Part shown: positions 30,562 to 39,255 of the stretch, piece after piece
Layout: every line of letters begins with the position of its first letter
Numbering within the stretch: the first letter of the stretch is position 1
Source: PMNU01 sp035479375
Lineage (GTDB): Bacteria > Patescibacteriota > Saccharimonadia > Saccharimonadales > UBA4665
Length of the DNA stretch: 54,870 bases
NCBI GenBank assembly: GCA_035479375.1
Contig: DATIIT010000010.1
Span: 1 to 54,870 of the forward strand
Direction of reading: 5' to 3'
Program-made: the position numbers and the translations under genes
Notes under the pieces: model-generated
Told to the model about the DNA's origin: nothing
What the model saw: only the letters and a program-made list of their open reading frames with translations
Databases searched by the model: none

Positions 30562-30983
30562 GTTGCCTCCTTGGCATCCCCACTCCGTTTACCATAAAAG
30601 ACCCAGAAGCGGTACCATATGTAGTTCCAGACTGTAAAAAATGACGCTGATATAAAGAATCCAATATACGGCGAAATGCCCATGCTATTCAAGCCCCAAA
30701 TAATGGTATAGTCCAGGCCTAGGTTCACCACGGTGATGATGCCGTACTTTGTAGCCGTGGCGGCCTCTTTTTTGTTGAGCGCCGGGTTCTGAAACGCCCA
30801 GTAGCGCTGGATGGCATAGTTGAGCGTCCAGCCCACCACATCGGCCAGCATTTTGGCCGGGAACCACCTCCAGTGCAAGCCGCTGTAACAGATGGCAAAT
30901 ACGGCGTACCCAGACCAGAAATAGCTGAGCCCGCCCACAAAATATTCGCCAAACTGCACCAGCCGCTTGCGGGGGAGCTTCAT
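30558..30983 (-). CDS. GtrA family membrane protein
   Basis: 141 residues with four membrane spans (FWSGYAVFAICYSGL; MLADVVGWTLNYAI; YGIITVVNLGLDYTIIWGL; YIGFFISASFFTVWNYIWY). The QRYWAFQN and WYRFWVFYG ends of the even spans are the GtrA hallmark. GtrA proteins move undecaprenyl-phosphate-sugars or help the glycosyltransferase that uses them. It overlaps the O-antigen ligase-like gene upstream (4 nt) and the LexA-like gene downstream. Confidence 0.9.
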   Translation of the reverse strand: MKLPRKRLVQFGEYFVGGLSYFWSGYAVFAICYSGLHWRWFPAKMLADVVGWTLNYAIQRYWAFQNPALNKKEAATATKYGIITVVNLGLDYTIIWGLNSMGISPYIGFFISASFFTVWNYIWYRFWVFYGKRSGDAKEAT

Positions 30984-32338
30984 GTGCTGGCCTTTTTCTT
31001 AGGCGTCTCAATGCGCGCGTTTTTGGCGCCGTCCCCCTGTGCCGCAGACAAACTGCAGGCGATGCCGGCAAACCCCCACCACAGCATGCCCAGCGTATCG
31101 TCAGCCCAGGCGTGGGAGAGCATATTTATGAAGCTGATGCCCACAAAACTGGCCAGCAGGACCACTGCCAGCTGGTGCCCGCGCCGCTGCCACAGCTTGA
31201 TGGCCACCAACACATTAATAGCCAGGAACAGCCCCAGGCCGATCCAGCCAGCCTCCTGCCCTACTTGCAGATAGTAATTTTCGGCGATGCGCGCTGGCCG
31301 GTTGTTATGTGCGCTGGCCGGCCCGGCCGACCCTGGGCCGTGGCCGAGCGGCTGGGTGAGCACATCCTTAACTCCTTGTTCTAATGCCGAGCTGCGTGCC
31401 GCGTTGGAACTGGTGCGGGAGCCCGAGTGGCTGTCGGTATGGAAAAACGTATTTTGGAACTGGCTGTTGTGCCGGAAGGCCAGGAATGCCGCGCCAAACA
31501 CCAACACCGCGGCGGCCATGCCAGCAAGCAGCCAGCTGCGGGCACGCCCCTTTGGTACAGCCAGCCAGCACAGGTACGCCACACTCAGCACCGCACCGAT
31601 ATACGCGCTCCGCGAGTACGTCGTCCCCAGCGCCGCACAGGCCAGCGCCAAAAAAACGAGGGCGCCCGCGCGCCGCTGCTTCACGCCGCGCACCAACGTG
31701 CTGGCAAGCGCGCTTATGGGCAGCACCAGGTACGCGCCAAATGGGTTCGGGCCGCGCAACGTGGATTGCACACGGATATACGCCGTCTTTTGGTCCACGG
31801 TACTAAACGGCGCGATGGTCTGGGGGCCATACCCAAAGTGCCGCAAAAAATCCACTGGCAGCACCCAGGCCTGCAACACACCAAACCCAGTGGCTATGGC
31901 TGCCGGCACAAGCAGCAGCTGCCGCCAGCATCTTGCCAGCCACGGGCGCTGCATGGCGGCCACCCAACAAACCAGCAAAAACGCTGGAAACCGCAAATCG
32001 GCCGCCCAGCCAGTGAGCAGCGCACTCGTATTTACCCAGCCGGCAAGCCGGGCAAAGACGCCCATAACGAGCTGCCACACGATATATGCCGCGCCCAGCA
32101 GCACCAACGGGTCGCGCAGCCACGGCCGCCGCCGGCCAGCGTCACGGCCAATAGCCACGGCCGCCCATACCGCCAGCGGCACAAGCGCAAACTCGATCCA
32201 CAGCCGGAAGGCGCTGTAGTGCCCAAGGCTACTCCCGGCCCACACGGTAAGCAAGGCGTGGAACGGCAACAGGCACAGCACAACCGCCACAAGTACAGCG
32301 CAGACAGAGGTAACCTGAGTGAGGGCGACTTTTTTCAT
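30980..32338 (-). CDS. O-antigen ligase-like polysaccharide polymerase/ligase
   Basis: 452 residues with about eleven membrane spans and a large external loop in the C-terminal half, in the Wzy_C pattern: LTQPLGHGPGSAGPASAHNN, then RIAENYYLQVGQEAGW. This loop carries the Arg/His/Glu of WaaL/Wzy-type enzymes. The start at 32338 (MKKVALTQV) is preferred; an ATG four codons upstream is possible. A TATACT box ends 14 nt before it. The protein would polymerise or transfer undecaprenyl-linked glycan. Divergent from the initiating transferase gene, with only 67 bp between starts. Confidence 0.85.
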   Translation of the reverse strand: MKKVALTQVTSVCAVLVAVVLCLLPFHALLTVWAGSSLGHYSAFRLWIEFALVPLAVWAAVAIGRDAGRRRPWLRDPLVLLGAAYIVWQLVMGVFARLAGWVNTSALLTGWAADLRFPAFLLVCWVAAMQRPWLARCWRQLLLVPAAIATGFGVLQAWVLPVDFLRHFGYGPQTIAPFSTVDQKTAYIRVQSTLRGPNPFGAYLVLPISALASTLVRGVKQRRAGALVFLALACAALGTTYSRSAYIGAVLSVAYLCWLAVPKGRARSWLLAGMAAAVLVFGAAFLAFRHNSQFQNTFFHTDSHSGSRTSSNAARSSALEQGVKDVLTQPLGHGPGSAGPASAHNNRPARIAENYYLQVGQEAGWIGLGLFLAINVLVAIKLWQRRGHQLAVVLLASFVGISFINMLSHAWADDTLGMLWWGFAGIACSLSAAQGDGAKNARIETPKKKAST

Positions 32339-32384
32339 AAGTACTACCATCCAGTATACACAAGCACACACGCCCCTTATTAAG

Positions 32385-32393
32385 TGGTACAAT
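32385..32393 (+). promoter_or_regulatory. Extended -10 of the WbaP-like gene
   Basis: TGG-TACAAT, 12 nt before ATG 32406. The leader would be about 5 nt. It is back to back with the TATACT of the ligase-like gene (32353-32358, minus strand). Confidence 0.55.
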
Positions 32394-32405
32394 CGGGGTA
32401 ATCCT

Positions 32406-33851
32406 ATGAACACCAATATTTCGCTCGTCTACAACTTATGCCTGGTAGCCGGTGACTTCCTGGCGCTGGTGGCGGCTTTTGTAATGGCCTACGTGCTGCG
32501 CGTGAAGCTGGCGTTTGGGCTGTCCTCGCAGCACTTGGGGCCGGTGAACAGCAAAACGTACATTGGCGTCTTTTTGGTGGTGCTGCCCTTTTGGATCTTA
32601 ATTTTCTCGCTGCTAGGCCTGTACAACGGCAGCATCTACGAGAAGCGCTTCACCGAGCTCGGCCGCCTGCTGCTCGGCTCGTTCATTGGGATGCTGTTTG
32701 TCATTTTTTGGAACTTTGTGTCTAGCAAGCCGATTTTCCCGGCGCGCCTCATCCCCATTTACGGCTTTGGCTTTGGCTTTATTTTCCTGGTGATTTTCCG
32801 CAACCTGGCGCGCTTCATCCGGGGCAGGCTGTTTGGGTTTGAGGTGGGGCTCACCCGCGTGCTGCTGGTGGGCAACACCAAAATGTCGCACGAGCTGCTG
32901 GACTGGCTGGCGGACCGCACCTCTGGCTACAAGGTGGTGGCCGTGGTGGGCGGCAAAACCGCGCTGGGCGCGCACGGCAGCGTTCCCTTGTACCACACCT
33001 TCGACGAGTTTCTGCAGGCCAACCACGGCGAGCTGCATGGCATCATCCAAACCGAGCTCTACGCCGATGAAGGCCGCAACGCCCGCATCCTCACCTACGC
33101 CCAGGAAAACCACGTTGGCTTCCGCTTTGTACCGGGCAACACCGAACTGTTTGTGGGCAACATAGAGGTGGAGTTGTTCCGCTCCAGCATCCCGGTCATC
33201 ACCGTGCACCAGACGGCGCTGTTTGGCTGGGGCCGCGTAGTAAAACGCATGACCGACCTTTTGGTAGGCGGCTTCTTTTTGCTGTTGGCGGCTGTGCCGA
33301 TGCTGCTCATCGCCCTGGCGGTAAAAATGACCGAGCCCAGAGGCAAAGTGTTTTATAAACCACAACGCTTGGGGCGTTTTGGCAACACCTCGCCCATTTT
33401 TAAGTTCCGCAGCATGTACCAAAAATACAGCGACATGAGCCCCGAGCAGGGATTTGCCAAAATGGGCCGGCCGGATCTAGCCCGTGAGTTCCGCGAACGC
33501 GGCGACCAGCTTCCCCACGACCCTCGCGTCACCCCCGTTGGCCGCTTCCTGCGCAAAACCAGCCTAGACGAATTGCCGCAGCTTATTAATGTAGTTAAAG
33601 GCGACCTCAGCCTGGTGGGGCCGCGCGCGCTGGACGCCTTCGAGATGGAAAAATACTCCAAAAAGAATTTGATCCTGGCCGTAAAGACCGGGCTGACCGG
33701 GCTGGCGCAAGTCTCTGGCCGGCGCGACATCAGCTTTGAGGAGCGCCGCAAGCTCGACCTGTATTACGTGCAAAACTGGAGCTTTTGGTTGGACGTCACC
33801 ATCATGGTCAAGACCGTGCGTGTGGTGCTGGGCGGGCGGGGCACGAACTAG
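32406..33851 (+). CDS. Undecaprenyl-phosphate sugar-1-phosphate transferase (WbaP/PglC-like)
   Basis: 481 residues. Four N-terminal spans and a nucleotide-binding-like middle domain (RVLLVGNTKMSHELLDWL to NTELFVGN) precede the catalytic bacterial sugar transferase domain: KRMTDLLVGGFFLLLAAVP, GKVFYKPQRLG, FKFRSMY, GRFLRKTSLDELPQLINVV, SLVGPRALD. The DE pair in SLDELPQ is catalytic. This enzyme puts the first sugar phosphate on undecaprenyl phosphate to start each repeat. Start ATG 32406 has an extended -10 close upstream. The GT4 gene begins directly after its stop. Confidence 0.93.
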   Translation: MNTNISLVYNLCLVAGDFLALVAAFVMAYVLRVKLAFGLSSQHLGPVNSKTYIGVFLVVLPFWILIFSLLGLYNGSIYEKRFTELGRLLLGSFIGMLFVIFWNFVSSKPIFPARLIPIYGFGFGFIFLVIFRNLARFIRGRLFGFEVGLTRVLLVGNTKMSHELLDWLADRTSGYKVVAVVGGKTALGAHGSVPLYHTFDEFLQANHGELHGIIQTELYADEGRNARILTYAQENHVGFRFVPGNTELFVGNIEVELFRSSIPVITVHQTALFGWGRVVKRMTDLLVGGFFLLLAAVPMLLIALAVKMTEPRGKVFYKPQRLGRFGNTSPIFKFRSMYQKYSDMSPEQGFAKMGRPDLAREFRERGDQLPHDPRVTPVGRFLRKTSLDELPQLINVVKGDLSLVGPRALDAFEMEKYSKKNLILAVKTGLTGLAQVSGRRDISFEERRKLDLYYVQNWSFWLDVTIMVKTVRVVLGGRGTN

Positions 33852-34973
33852 ATGGCCGCGTCCGGGAACATGCCCCGACAACTAAAGGTGGCCATCGTGC
33901 ACGATTGGCTCATTGGCGGCGGCGCCGAGCGCGTGGTGCTGGAGCTGCACCGCATGTTCCCGGACGCGCCCATCTACACCTCATACGCCACAGACGAATG
34001 GCGCCAGCGCCTGGACAACAAAGTGGTTACCGGCTGGCTACAGCACTTTGGCCGGCTGCGGAAATTCTTGGTGCTGGGGCGGATGTGGTGGTTCTCGCAC
34101 CTCGATTTTGCCGGATATGACTTGGTTATTAGCAGCACTGGCAACGGCGAAGCCAAGGGCATCCGCGTGCCGAAGGGCACGGTGCACATCTGTTACTGCC
34201 ACTCGCCCACCCATTTTTACTGGCGGCACTATGCCCAGTATGTGCAGCGGCCGGGCTTTGGCGTGTTTGACCCGCTTGCCCGGCTGGGGCTTAAGCTGTT
34301 GGTAGCGCCGCTGCGCCGCTGGGATTGGCGCGCTAGCAAACGGCCAGATTACTTCGTTGCCAACTCCACGCACATCCAGCGCGACATTAAAACATACTAC
34401 GGGCGCGACGCCGAGGTTATCCACCCGCCGGTGGACATCTCCCGGTTCGCGGCCGCAGCGGGCGCCAAGCGGCACGGCTTTGTCACCGTGGGGCGCCAGG
34501 CACCAGCCAAGCGCACCGACGTGGCAGTAGAAGCCTGCACGCAGCTTGGCCTGCCGCTCACCGTGGTGGGCAACGGCCCGGAAAACGCCCGGCTGCGCAA
34601 GCTGGCCGGGCCAACTATCTCCTTTGACATCGCGGCAGATGACCAAAAAGTGGCGCACTACCTGGAACACGCCGAGGCCTTCATCTTTGCCAGCTACGAC
34701 GATTTTGGCATCACGCCGGTAGAGGCCCTGGCCGCCGGCACGCCGGTGCTCGCCTACAAAGCCGGCGGCGCCCTGGACTACATAGAGGAGGGCAAAACCG
34801 GCCTGTTCTTTGCCGGACAAACGGCCGGGTCACTGGCCGCGACGCTCAAAAAGTTCCGCGCTGAAAACTTCAACCCAGCCACAGCCCGCAAAAAAGCCGA
34901 GGAATTCTCCCCGGCCGTCTTTGCCCAAAAAATGCGCGCCCTTATTGGCCGCGCCCTGGCTAAAAGTTCTTAA
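33852..34973 (+). CDS. GT4-family glycosyltransferase
   Basis: 373 residues, GT-B fold. The N-terminal domain opens KVAIVHDWLIGGGAERVVLEL; the C-terminal donor site has VTVGRQAPAKRTDVAVEA and the E-x7-E motif within YDDFGITPVEALAAGTPVLA. It resembles WbaZ-type mannosyltransferases; with manC and manB beside it a GDP-mannose donor is a reasonable inference. The ATG follows the preceding stop with no gap. It ends tail-to-tail with manC, overlapping 4 nt. Confidence 0.9.
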   Translation: MAASGNMPRQLKVAIVHDWLIGGGAERVVLELHRMFPDAPIYTSYATDEWRQRLDNKVVTGWLQHFGRLRKFLVLGRMWWFSHLDFAGYDLVISSTGNGEAKGIRVPKGTVHICYCHSPTHFYWRHYAQYVQRPGFGVFDPLARLGLKLLVAPLRRWDWRASKRPDYFVANSTHIQRDIKTYYGRDAEVIHPPVDISRFAAAAGAKRHGFVTVGRQAPAKRTDVAVEACTQLGLPLTVVGNGPENARLRKLAGPTISFDIAADDQKVAHYLEHAEAFIFASYDDFGITPVEALAAGTPVLAYKAGGALDYIEEGKTGLFFAGQTAGSLAATLKKFRAENFNPATARKKAEEFSPAVFAQKMRALIGRALAKSS

Positions 34974-36010
34974 CTCGCATCTAACTCCTTGCTGGCTTCC
35001 TTAACCATCTGGGACAGGTCTTTGCGGGCCACCAGAATGCCAGCAGGGGTGTTCACCACAACGACGTTGTCCAGGCCGATGACCGCCACCGGCTTACTTG
35101 AGTCGTCGTTGCGGATATATGAATTTTGCGTTTCCAGCACGGCGATTTTGTCGCCCATCACGCAGTTGCCGTCCTGGTTGGAATCGGTAACGGTGTAAAG
35201 GTCTTTGAACGAGCCGAGGTCGAGCCAGTCAAATGTGCCCGGCACCACCAGCGCCTCGTGGACGCGCTCGTTAAAGGTGTAATCCACGGCCACGCTTTCC
35301 AGGGCGAGGTAGGCTTGCTTGTATGATTCCTCGTCTTCGGTGGCGAACAGCTTCTGGTAATCTTGCCACAGGTCCGGGCAATCTTTTTGCATGGCGGTTT
35401 CAAAGGCGCGCACGGTGCCCACCAAGTAGCCGGTGTTCCAGAGGTACTCGCCGCTAGCCAAGAAGGTCTGGGCGGTCTCTTGGTCTGGTTTTTCTTTAAA
35501 GCCGGCGCTTTTGTGCACCAGCTGCTCATCTGGCAGCAGGCCATCTTTGTGGATGTAGCCCAGGCCGGTGGACGGATAGGTGGGCTCTACGCCGATGAAC
35601 ACCGGCAAGTTGTACTTTTGGCTGGCGGCGCCGGCGGCCTTGAACGTCTCGGCGTAGCCTTCCACATCGCGGATAAAGTGGTCTGCCCAGGTGATGGCTA
35701 GGGGCTCGTCGTCGCCGTGGCGGCGTTTGGCCAGCACGAGCATCGCCAAGAAACAGCCAGACGTGCCGCGGCGGGCCGGCTCAATAATGAACGCCTCCGG
35801 CGGCAGCTCCGGCAGCTGGTCTTTGACGTGGTGGGCGTGGCTGGCCTCGGTGACAACGTAAATGTCGCCAGAGATGCACTTGGCGCGCTCGTAGGACGAC
35901 TGCAGCAATGAGCGGTCTCCGGTGACGGTGAGCAAATGTTTAGGGTAATCGGGGGTAGACAACGGCCAGAGGCGCGTGCCGGCACCGCCCGCGATAAGTG
36001 CGACGATCAT
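34970..36010 (-). CDS. manC: Mannose-1-phosphate guanylyltransferase
   Basis: 346 residues; makes GDP-mannose from mannose-1-phosphate and GTP. The nucleotidyltransferase start IVALIAGGAGTRLWPLS, then KHLLTV, EPARRGTSG, TWADHFI and GTFDWLDLGSFKDLY are all typical. It is the single-domain form, without the C-terminal isomerase of AlgA. Start ATG 36010 is fixed by the GAGT motif position; upstream frame is unrelated. A -35/-10 pair (TTGCCT/TATCAT) places the transcript start at the ATG. Confidence 0.93.
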   Translation of the reverse strand: MIVALIAGGAGTRLWPLSTPDYPKHLLTVTGDRSLLQSSYERAKCISGDIYVVTEASHAHHVKDQLPELPPEAFIIEPARRGTSGCFLAMLVLAKRRHGDDEPLAITWADHFIRDVEGYAETFKAAGAASQKYNLPVFIGVEPTYPSTGLGYIHKDGLLPDEQLVHKSAGFKEKPDQETAQTFLASGEYLWNTGYLVGTVRAFETAMQKDCPDLWQDYQKLFATEDEESYKQAYLALESVAVDYTFNERVHEALVVPGTFDWLDLGSFKDLYTVTDSNQDGNCVMGDKIAVLETQNSYIRNDDSSKPVAVIGLDNVVVVNTPAGILVARKDLSQMVKEASKELDAS

Positions 36011-36016
36011 GCCTCC

Positions 36017-36044
36017 ATGATAGCAAAGGATCCCGCTAAGGCAA
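36017..36044 (-). promoter_or_regulatory. Promoter of manC
   Basis: Minus strand TTGCCT (36044-36039), 16 nt, TATCAT (36022-36017), preceded by TGC (extended -10). The ATG is 6 nt further. GGAGG in the gap is only 1 nt from the ATG, too close for a Shine-Dalgarno. Confidence 0.6.
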
Positions 36045-36056
36045 CCTAATGTGCCC

Positions 36057-36171
36057 AAAAATTGGGTCGCTGGCCGCCACCTTTCCAAAAAATCGTGCAT
36101 TACACGCGGAGCGCATATGCGCTCCGGTTGCACTACGCTTGACCCAACTTTTTGGAAAGGTGGCGGCCAGC
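36057..36171. repeat. Nested inverted-repeat element between manC and manB
   Basis: A perfect 23 bp inverted repeat (36069-36091 with 36149-36171; ends GCTGGCCGCC and GGCGGCCAGC) surrounds a second dyad GTGCA/TGCAC (36095-36099, 36129-36133) and a perfect 20 bp palindrome CGGAGCGCATATGCGCTCCG (36107-36126). A further pair, AAAAATTGGGTC (36057-36068) and GACCCAAC-TTTTT (36141-36153), crosses the first, so RNA could form a pseudoknot. No target-site duplication or transposase is evident. Confidence 0.85.
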
Positions 36172-36308
36172 ACCTACCTCAAAAGGGTTGTACGAATAAC
36201 ATCTCTCGGCGGGGGCGGGAAGGAGTATTATACCTGTGGGGCGCGTCGCTGTTATAGGGGGCGCGGCATCTGTTTTATTCGCTATGTAAAACCTGGGGGA
36301 TACGAATA

Positions 36309-37655
36309 ATGAGCGAGTTGCAGGACATTTTTAAAGCCTACGACGTACGCGGCAAGGTGGGCACCGAGCTAACTGCCGACGTTGCCGGGCGCATCGGCCG
36401 GGCAATGGCCGAATGGCTGCCCGCGGAGGGTGCGGTGGCCGTGGGGCGCGACATGCGGCCAGATTCCGAAGAGCTGGCCAACGCCGCCATTAAAGGCCTG
36501 TTGGCCGGCGGCCGCGACGTGGTCAACATCGGCCAAGTCACCTCAGACATGATCTACTTTGCCGTGGGCGACGGCCACTTGGCGGGCGGCGTCATGATCA
36601 CCGCCAGCCACAACCCCGGCGAGTACAACGGCATCAAGCTGTGCCAGGAGGAGGCCAAACCTATGGCGCTGGAAGGCGGCTTGGGCGAAATCCGCGACCT
36701 AGTTATAGAAGACCGCTTCCAAGACGCCGACGAGCCCGGCGCCACCAGCGACAAAAACATTGTAGACGGCTGGATTACACACACGCTCAGCTTTGTTGAC
36801 CAGGCTAAGCTCACGCCGCTCAAAATCGCGGTGGACGCCGGCAACGGCATGGCCGGCGCCATCTTCCCTGCCCTAGAAAAACAAGTGCCGTGGGAGGTCA
36901 CCGAGCTGTACTTTGAGCTGGACGGCACCTTCCCCAACCACGAGGCCAACCCGCTCAAATTTGAGACCTTGCGCGACCTCATTAAGACCATCAGGGACAA
37001 CCACCTGGACGCCGGGATCGCCTTTGACGGCGACGGCGACCGCGCCTTCCTCATTGATGAAACTGGCGAAGTCGTGCCCGGCGGCGCCATGTCGGCCATG
37101 CTTGCTGAGTACTTCCTGGGCAAACACCCTGGCAGCCACGTGGTATACGACGCCCGCAACAGCCACACCGTGCCAGAGGTCATTGAGGCGGCCGGCGGCA
37201 AGCCGGTATTGAGCCGCGTGGGGCACTCACTTATCAAGCAAAAAATGCGCGAAAAGGACGCCCCGTTTGGCGGCGAAGCCAGCGGCCACTTCTACTTCCG
37301 CGACAACTGGTATGCTGACTCCGGGCTCATCGCCGCGGTTATTGGGCTGTACGTTGCGACTTTAAGCGGCAAAAAACTGTCCGAGCTGCGCCAAAAGTAC
37401 ACCCACTACGCCGCCATCCCAGAGACTAATTTCGAGGTCACCGACAAAGCCGGCGCCGTCGCGCGCCTGAAAAACGAATTTAAAGACCGGGAACAAGACG
37501 ACCTCGACGGTGTCAGTGTCTTCTTCGAAGACGGCAGCTGGTTCAATGTCCGCCCCAGCAACACCGAGCCCACGCTGCGGCTCAACGCTGAGGCACACGA
37601 CAAAATGATACTGGACCAACTTGTACAAAGAGTAGTGGGGCTCATTAAAGGCTAA
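36309..37655 (+). CDS. manB: Phosphomannomutase/phosphoglucomutase
   Basis: 448 residues, alpha-D-phosphohexomutase family. Motifs in order: YDVRGKVG, catalytic serine TASHNPGEYNGIKL, metal loop DGDGDRAFLID, sugar loop GGEASGHFYFRD, phosphate loop RPSNTEPTLRLNAEA. It converts mannose-6-P to mannose-1-P for ManC, and probably glucose-6-P to glucose-1-P for RfbA and UDP-glucose. GGGGG lies 10 nt before the ATG. A TACGAATAA 9-mer precedes the start and also occurs at 36191. Confidence 0.93.
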   Translation: MSELQDIFKAYDVRGKVGTELTADVAGRIGRAMAEWLPAEGAVAVGRDMRPDSEELANAAIKGLLAGGRDVVNIGQVTSDMIYFAVGDGHLAGGVMITASHNPGEYNGIKLCQEEAKPMALEGGLGEIRDLVIEDRFQDADEPGATSDKNIVDGWITHTLSFVDQAKLTPLKIAVDAGNGMAGAIFPALEKQVPWEVTELYFELDGTFPNHEANPLKFETLRDLIKTIRDNHLDAGIAFDGDGDRAFLIDETGEVVPGGAMSAMLAEYFLGKHPGSHVVYDARNSHTVPEVIEAAGGKPVLSRVGHSLIKQKMREKDAPFGGEASGHFYFRDNWYADSGLIAAVIGLYVATLSGKKLSELRQKYTHYAAIPETNFEVTDKAGAVARLKNEFKDREQDDLDGVSVFFEDGSWFNVRPSNTEPTLRLNAEAHDKMILDQLVQRVVGLIKG

Positions 37656-37656
37656 C

Positions 37657-38205
37657 ATGGGCAACTGGCAAACGCGCGGCTCGCGCATTGTGCACCAAAA
37701 CCCGTTTTACATCGTCCGGGAAGATGACGTGCTGCGGCCCAACGGCAAGCCCGGCAAATATTTTGTGGCCGAGGTGCAGCGCGCCGTGTTCCTGGTGCCC
37801 GTGGACAATAATGGCAATATCTTGTGCATTAAGCTGTTCCGCTACCCCACGCAAATGGAGTCCTGGGAGGTTCCGGCCGGCTCCATAGAAGATGGCGAAA
37901 CACCGCTGCAGGCCGCCAAGCGCGAGCTGCAAGAAGAGACCGGCCTCACCGCCACCAAATGGGAGCATATCGGCGAGATGCAAACCTCCAACAGCCGCAC
38001 CAACGGCCTGGGTGACGTGTTTGTGTGCTCCGGCCTGCGCCAAACCAAGCAGGACGAGCGCGCCGAGGAGGGCATTACCAGGGTCACGCCGTTCAGCCCG
38101 GCGGAGGTGCTGGCCATGATACGGCGCGGCGACATCACCGACGCGGTCAGCCTCGCCCCGCTCATGATGGCTTTTGCCGCCCAAAAACTTACCACGCAAC
38201 TTTAA
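37657..38205 (+). CDS. Nudix hydrolase, ADP-ribose/ADP-sugar pyrophosphatase type
   Basis: 182 residues. The Nudix box is canonical: GSIEDGETPLQAAKRELQEE followed by TGL. The flanks (HQNPFYIVREDDVLRPNGKP; VFLVPVDNNGNILCIKLFRY; WEVPAGS; NGLGDVFVCSGL) match the NudF/ADP-ribose pyrophosphatase subgroup. It may hydrolyse sugar nucleotides and so tune the donor pool of this locus. One nt separates it from the manB stop. Confidence 0.92.
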   Translation: MGNWQTRGSRIVHQNPFYIVREDDVLRPNGKPGKYFVAEVQRAVFLVPVDNNGNILCIKLFRYPTQMESWEVPAGSIEDGETPLQAAKRELQEETGLTATKWEHIGEMQTSNSRTNGLGDVFVCSGLRQTKQDERAEEGITRVTPFSPAEVLAMIRRGDITDAVSLAPLMMAFAAQKLTTQL

Positions 38206-38213
38206 GGAAGGAT

Positions 38214-38222
38214 TGGTATACT
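38214..38222 (+). promoter_or_regulatory. Extended -10 seven nt before rfbB
   Basis: TGG-TATACT, 7 nt, ATG 38230. An AAGGAAGG sequence lies upstream of the hexamer and so would not be in the transcript. It starts the dTDP-rhamnose gene run. Confidence 0.6.
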
Positions 38223-38229
38223 AGACACT

Positions 38230-39252
38230 ATGAAGATGCTTGTCACCGGTGGCGCAGGGTTTATTGGCTCCAACTTTGTGCATTACACCCTCAAAAACCA
38301 TCCGGATTACGAAATTACCGTGGTGGATTCACTCACCTACGCCGGCGACGCCGGACGCCTGGCCGAAATTAAGGACAAAGTAACATTTGTAGAAGCCGAC
38401 ATCTGCGACTTCAACAAAATGGATGAGCTCACCCACGGCATGGATTTTGTGGTGCACTTTGCGGCGCACACCCACGTGGACCGCTCCATTGCCGACCCGG
38501 GCCCGTTCCTGCGCTCCAACATTTTAGGGACAGATAGCGTGGCGCGGGCGGCTATTAAAAACAAGGTGGGGCGCTTCCACCACGTGTCCACCGACGAAGT
38601 GTTTGGCACGCTGGACCTCAGCGACCCCAATGCCAAGTTCAGCGAGGCCACGCCGTACTCGCCGCGCTCGCCGTACTCAGCGTCCAAAGCCAGCAGCGAC
38701 CACATTGTGCGCGCCTACGGCGAAACGTATGGGCTGCCCTACACCATCACCAACTGTTCCAACAACTACGGGCCGTGGGACTCGCCCGGGCGCGTCATCC
38801 CGGTGTTCGTCGCCAATGCCTTAGAGGACAAACCGCTGCCGGTGTACGGCAACGGACAGGCCGTGCGCGACTACCTGTTTGTAGAGGACCACTGCGCGGC
38901 CATTGACCTAGCCATCCACCAAGGCAAAACCGAAGAAACCTACTGCGTGGGCGGCGGCGCACAGCGCAATGGCATCCAAATTGCTGAGACCATCCTGGAC
39001 ATTTTGGGCAAGCCCAAGAGTCTCATCCAGTTTGTGGCCGACCGGCCGGGGCACGACATGCGATACGACGTCGACCCTACGCACATTAAAGAGGCGCTCG
39101 GCTGGAAGCAAAGCGTCACCTTCGAGGAAGGCATCAAGCGCACCGTAGAATGGTACCAAGCACACCAAGACTGGTGGCGCGCCTTTAACGAGCGCTTCGA
39201 CCTCTTGCGCAGCAGCGGCATGTACAACGTCAAGGCAGAAAAGAAAGGCTAG
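38230..39252 (+). CDS. rfbB: dTDP-glucose 4,6-dehydratase
   Basis: 340 residues, extended SDR. NAD-binding GGAGFIGSNFVHYTL, substrate TDEVFGTL with the catalytic Asp-Glu-type pair near STDEVFG, YSASKASSDH (YxxxK), and NNYGPWDSPGRVIP. It makes dTDP-4-keto-6-deoxyglucose, step two of dTDP-L-rhamnose synthesis. First of five tightly packed genes (rfbB, C, D, A, gtrA). The C-terminus runs slightly longer than average. Confidence 0.95.
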   Translation: MKMLVTGGAGFIGSNFVHYTLKNHPDYEITVVDSLTYAGDAGRLAEIKDKVTFVEADICDFNKMDELTHGMDFVVHFAAHTHVDRSIADPGPFLRSNILGTDSVARAAIKNKVGRFHHVSTDEVFGTLDLSDPNAKFSEATPYSPRSPYSASKASSDHIVRAYGETYGLPYTITNCSNNYGPWDSPGRVIPVFVANALEDKPLPVYGNGQAVRDYLFVEDHCAAIDLAIHQGKTEETYCVGGGAQRNGIQIAETILDILGKPKSLIQFVADRPGHDMRYDVDPTHIKEALGWKQSVTFEEGIKRTVEWYQAHQDWWRAFNERFDLLRSSGMYNVKAEKKG

Positions 39253-39255
39253 CAT

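Noticed and set aside
31287..32383. Two overlapping 300-codon plus-strand frames opposite the O-antigen ligase-like gene
   Set aside because: Shadow frames; the minus strand encodes a coherent multi-span protein.
36191..36309. TACGAATAA direct repeat as a target-site duplication
   Set aside because: Only 9 bp; the copies do not flank the inverted-repeat element.
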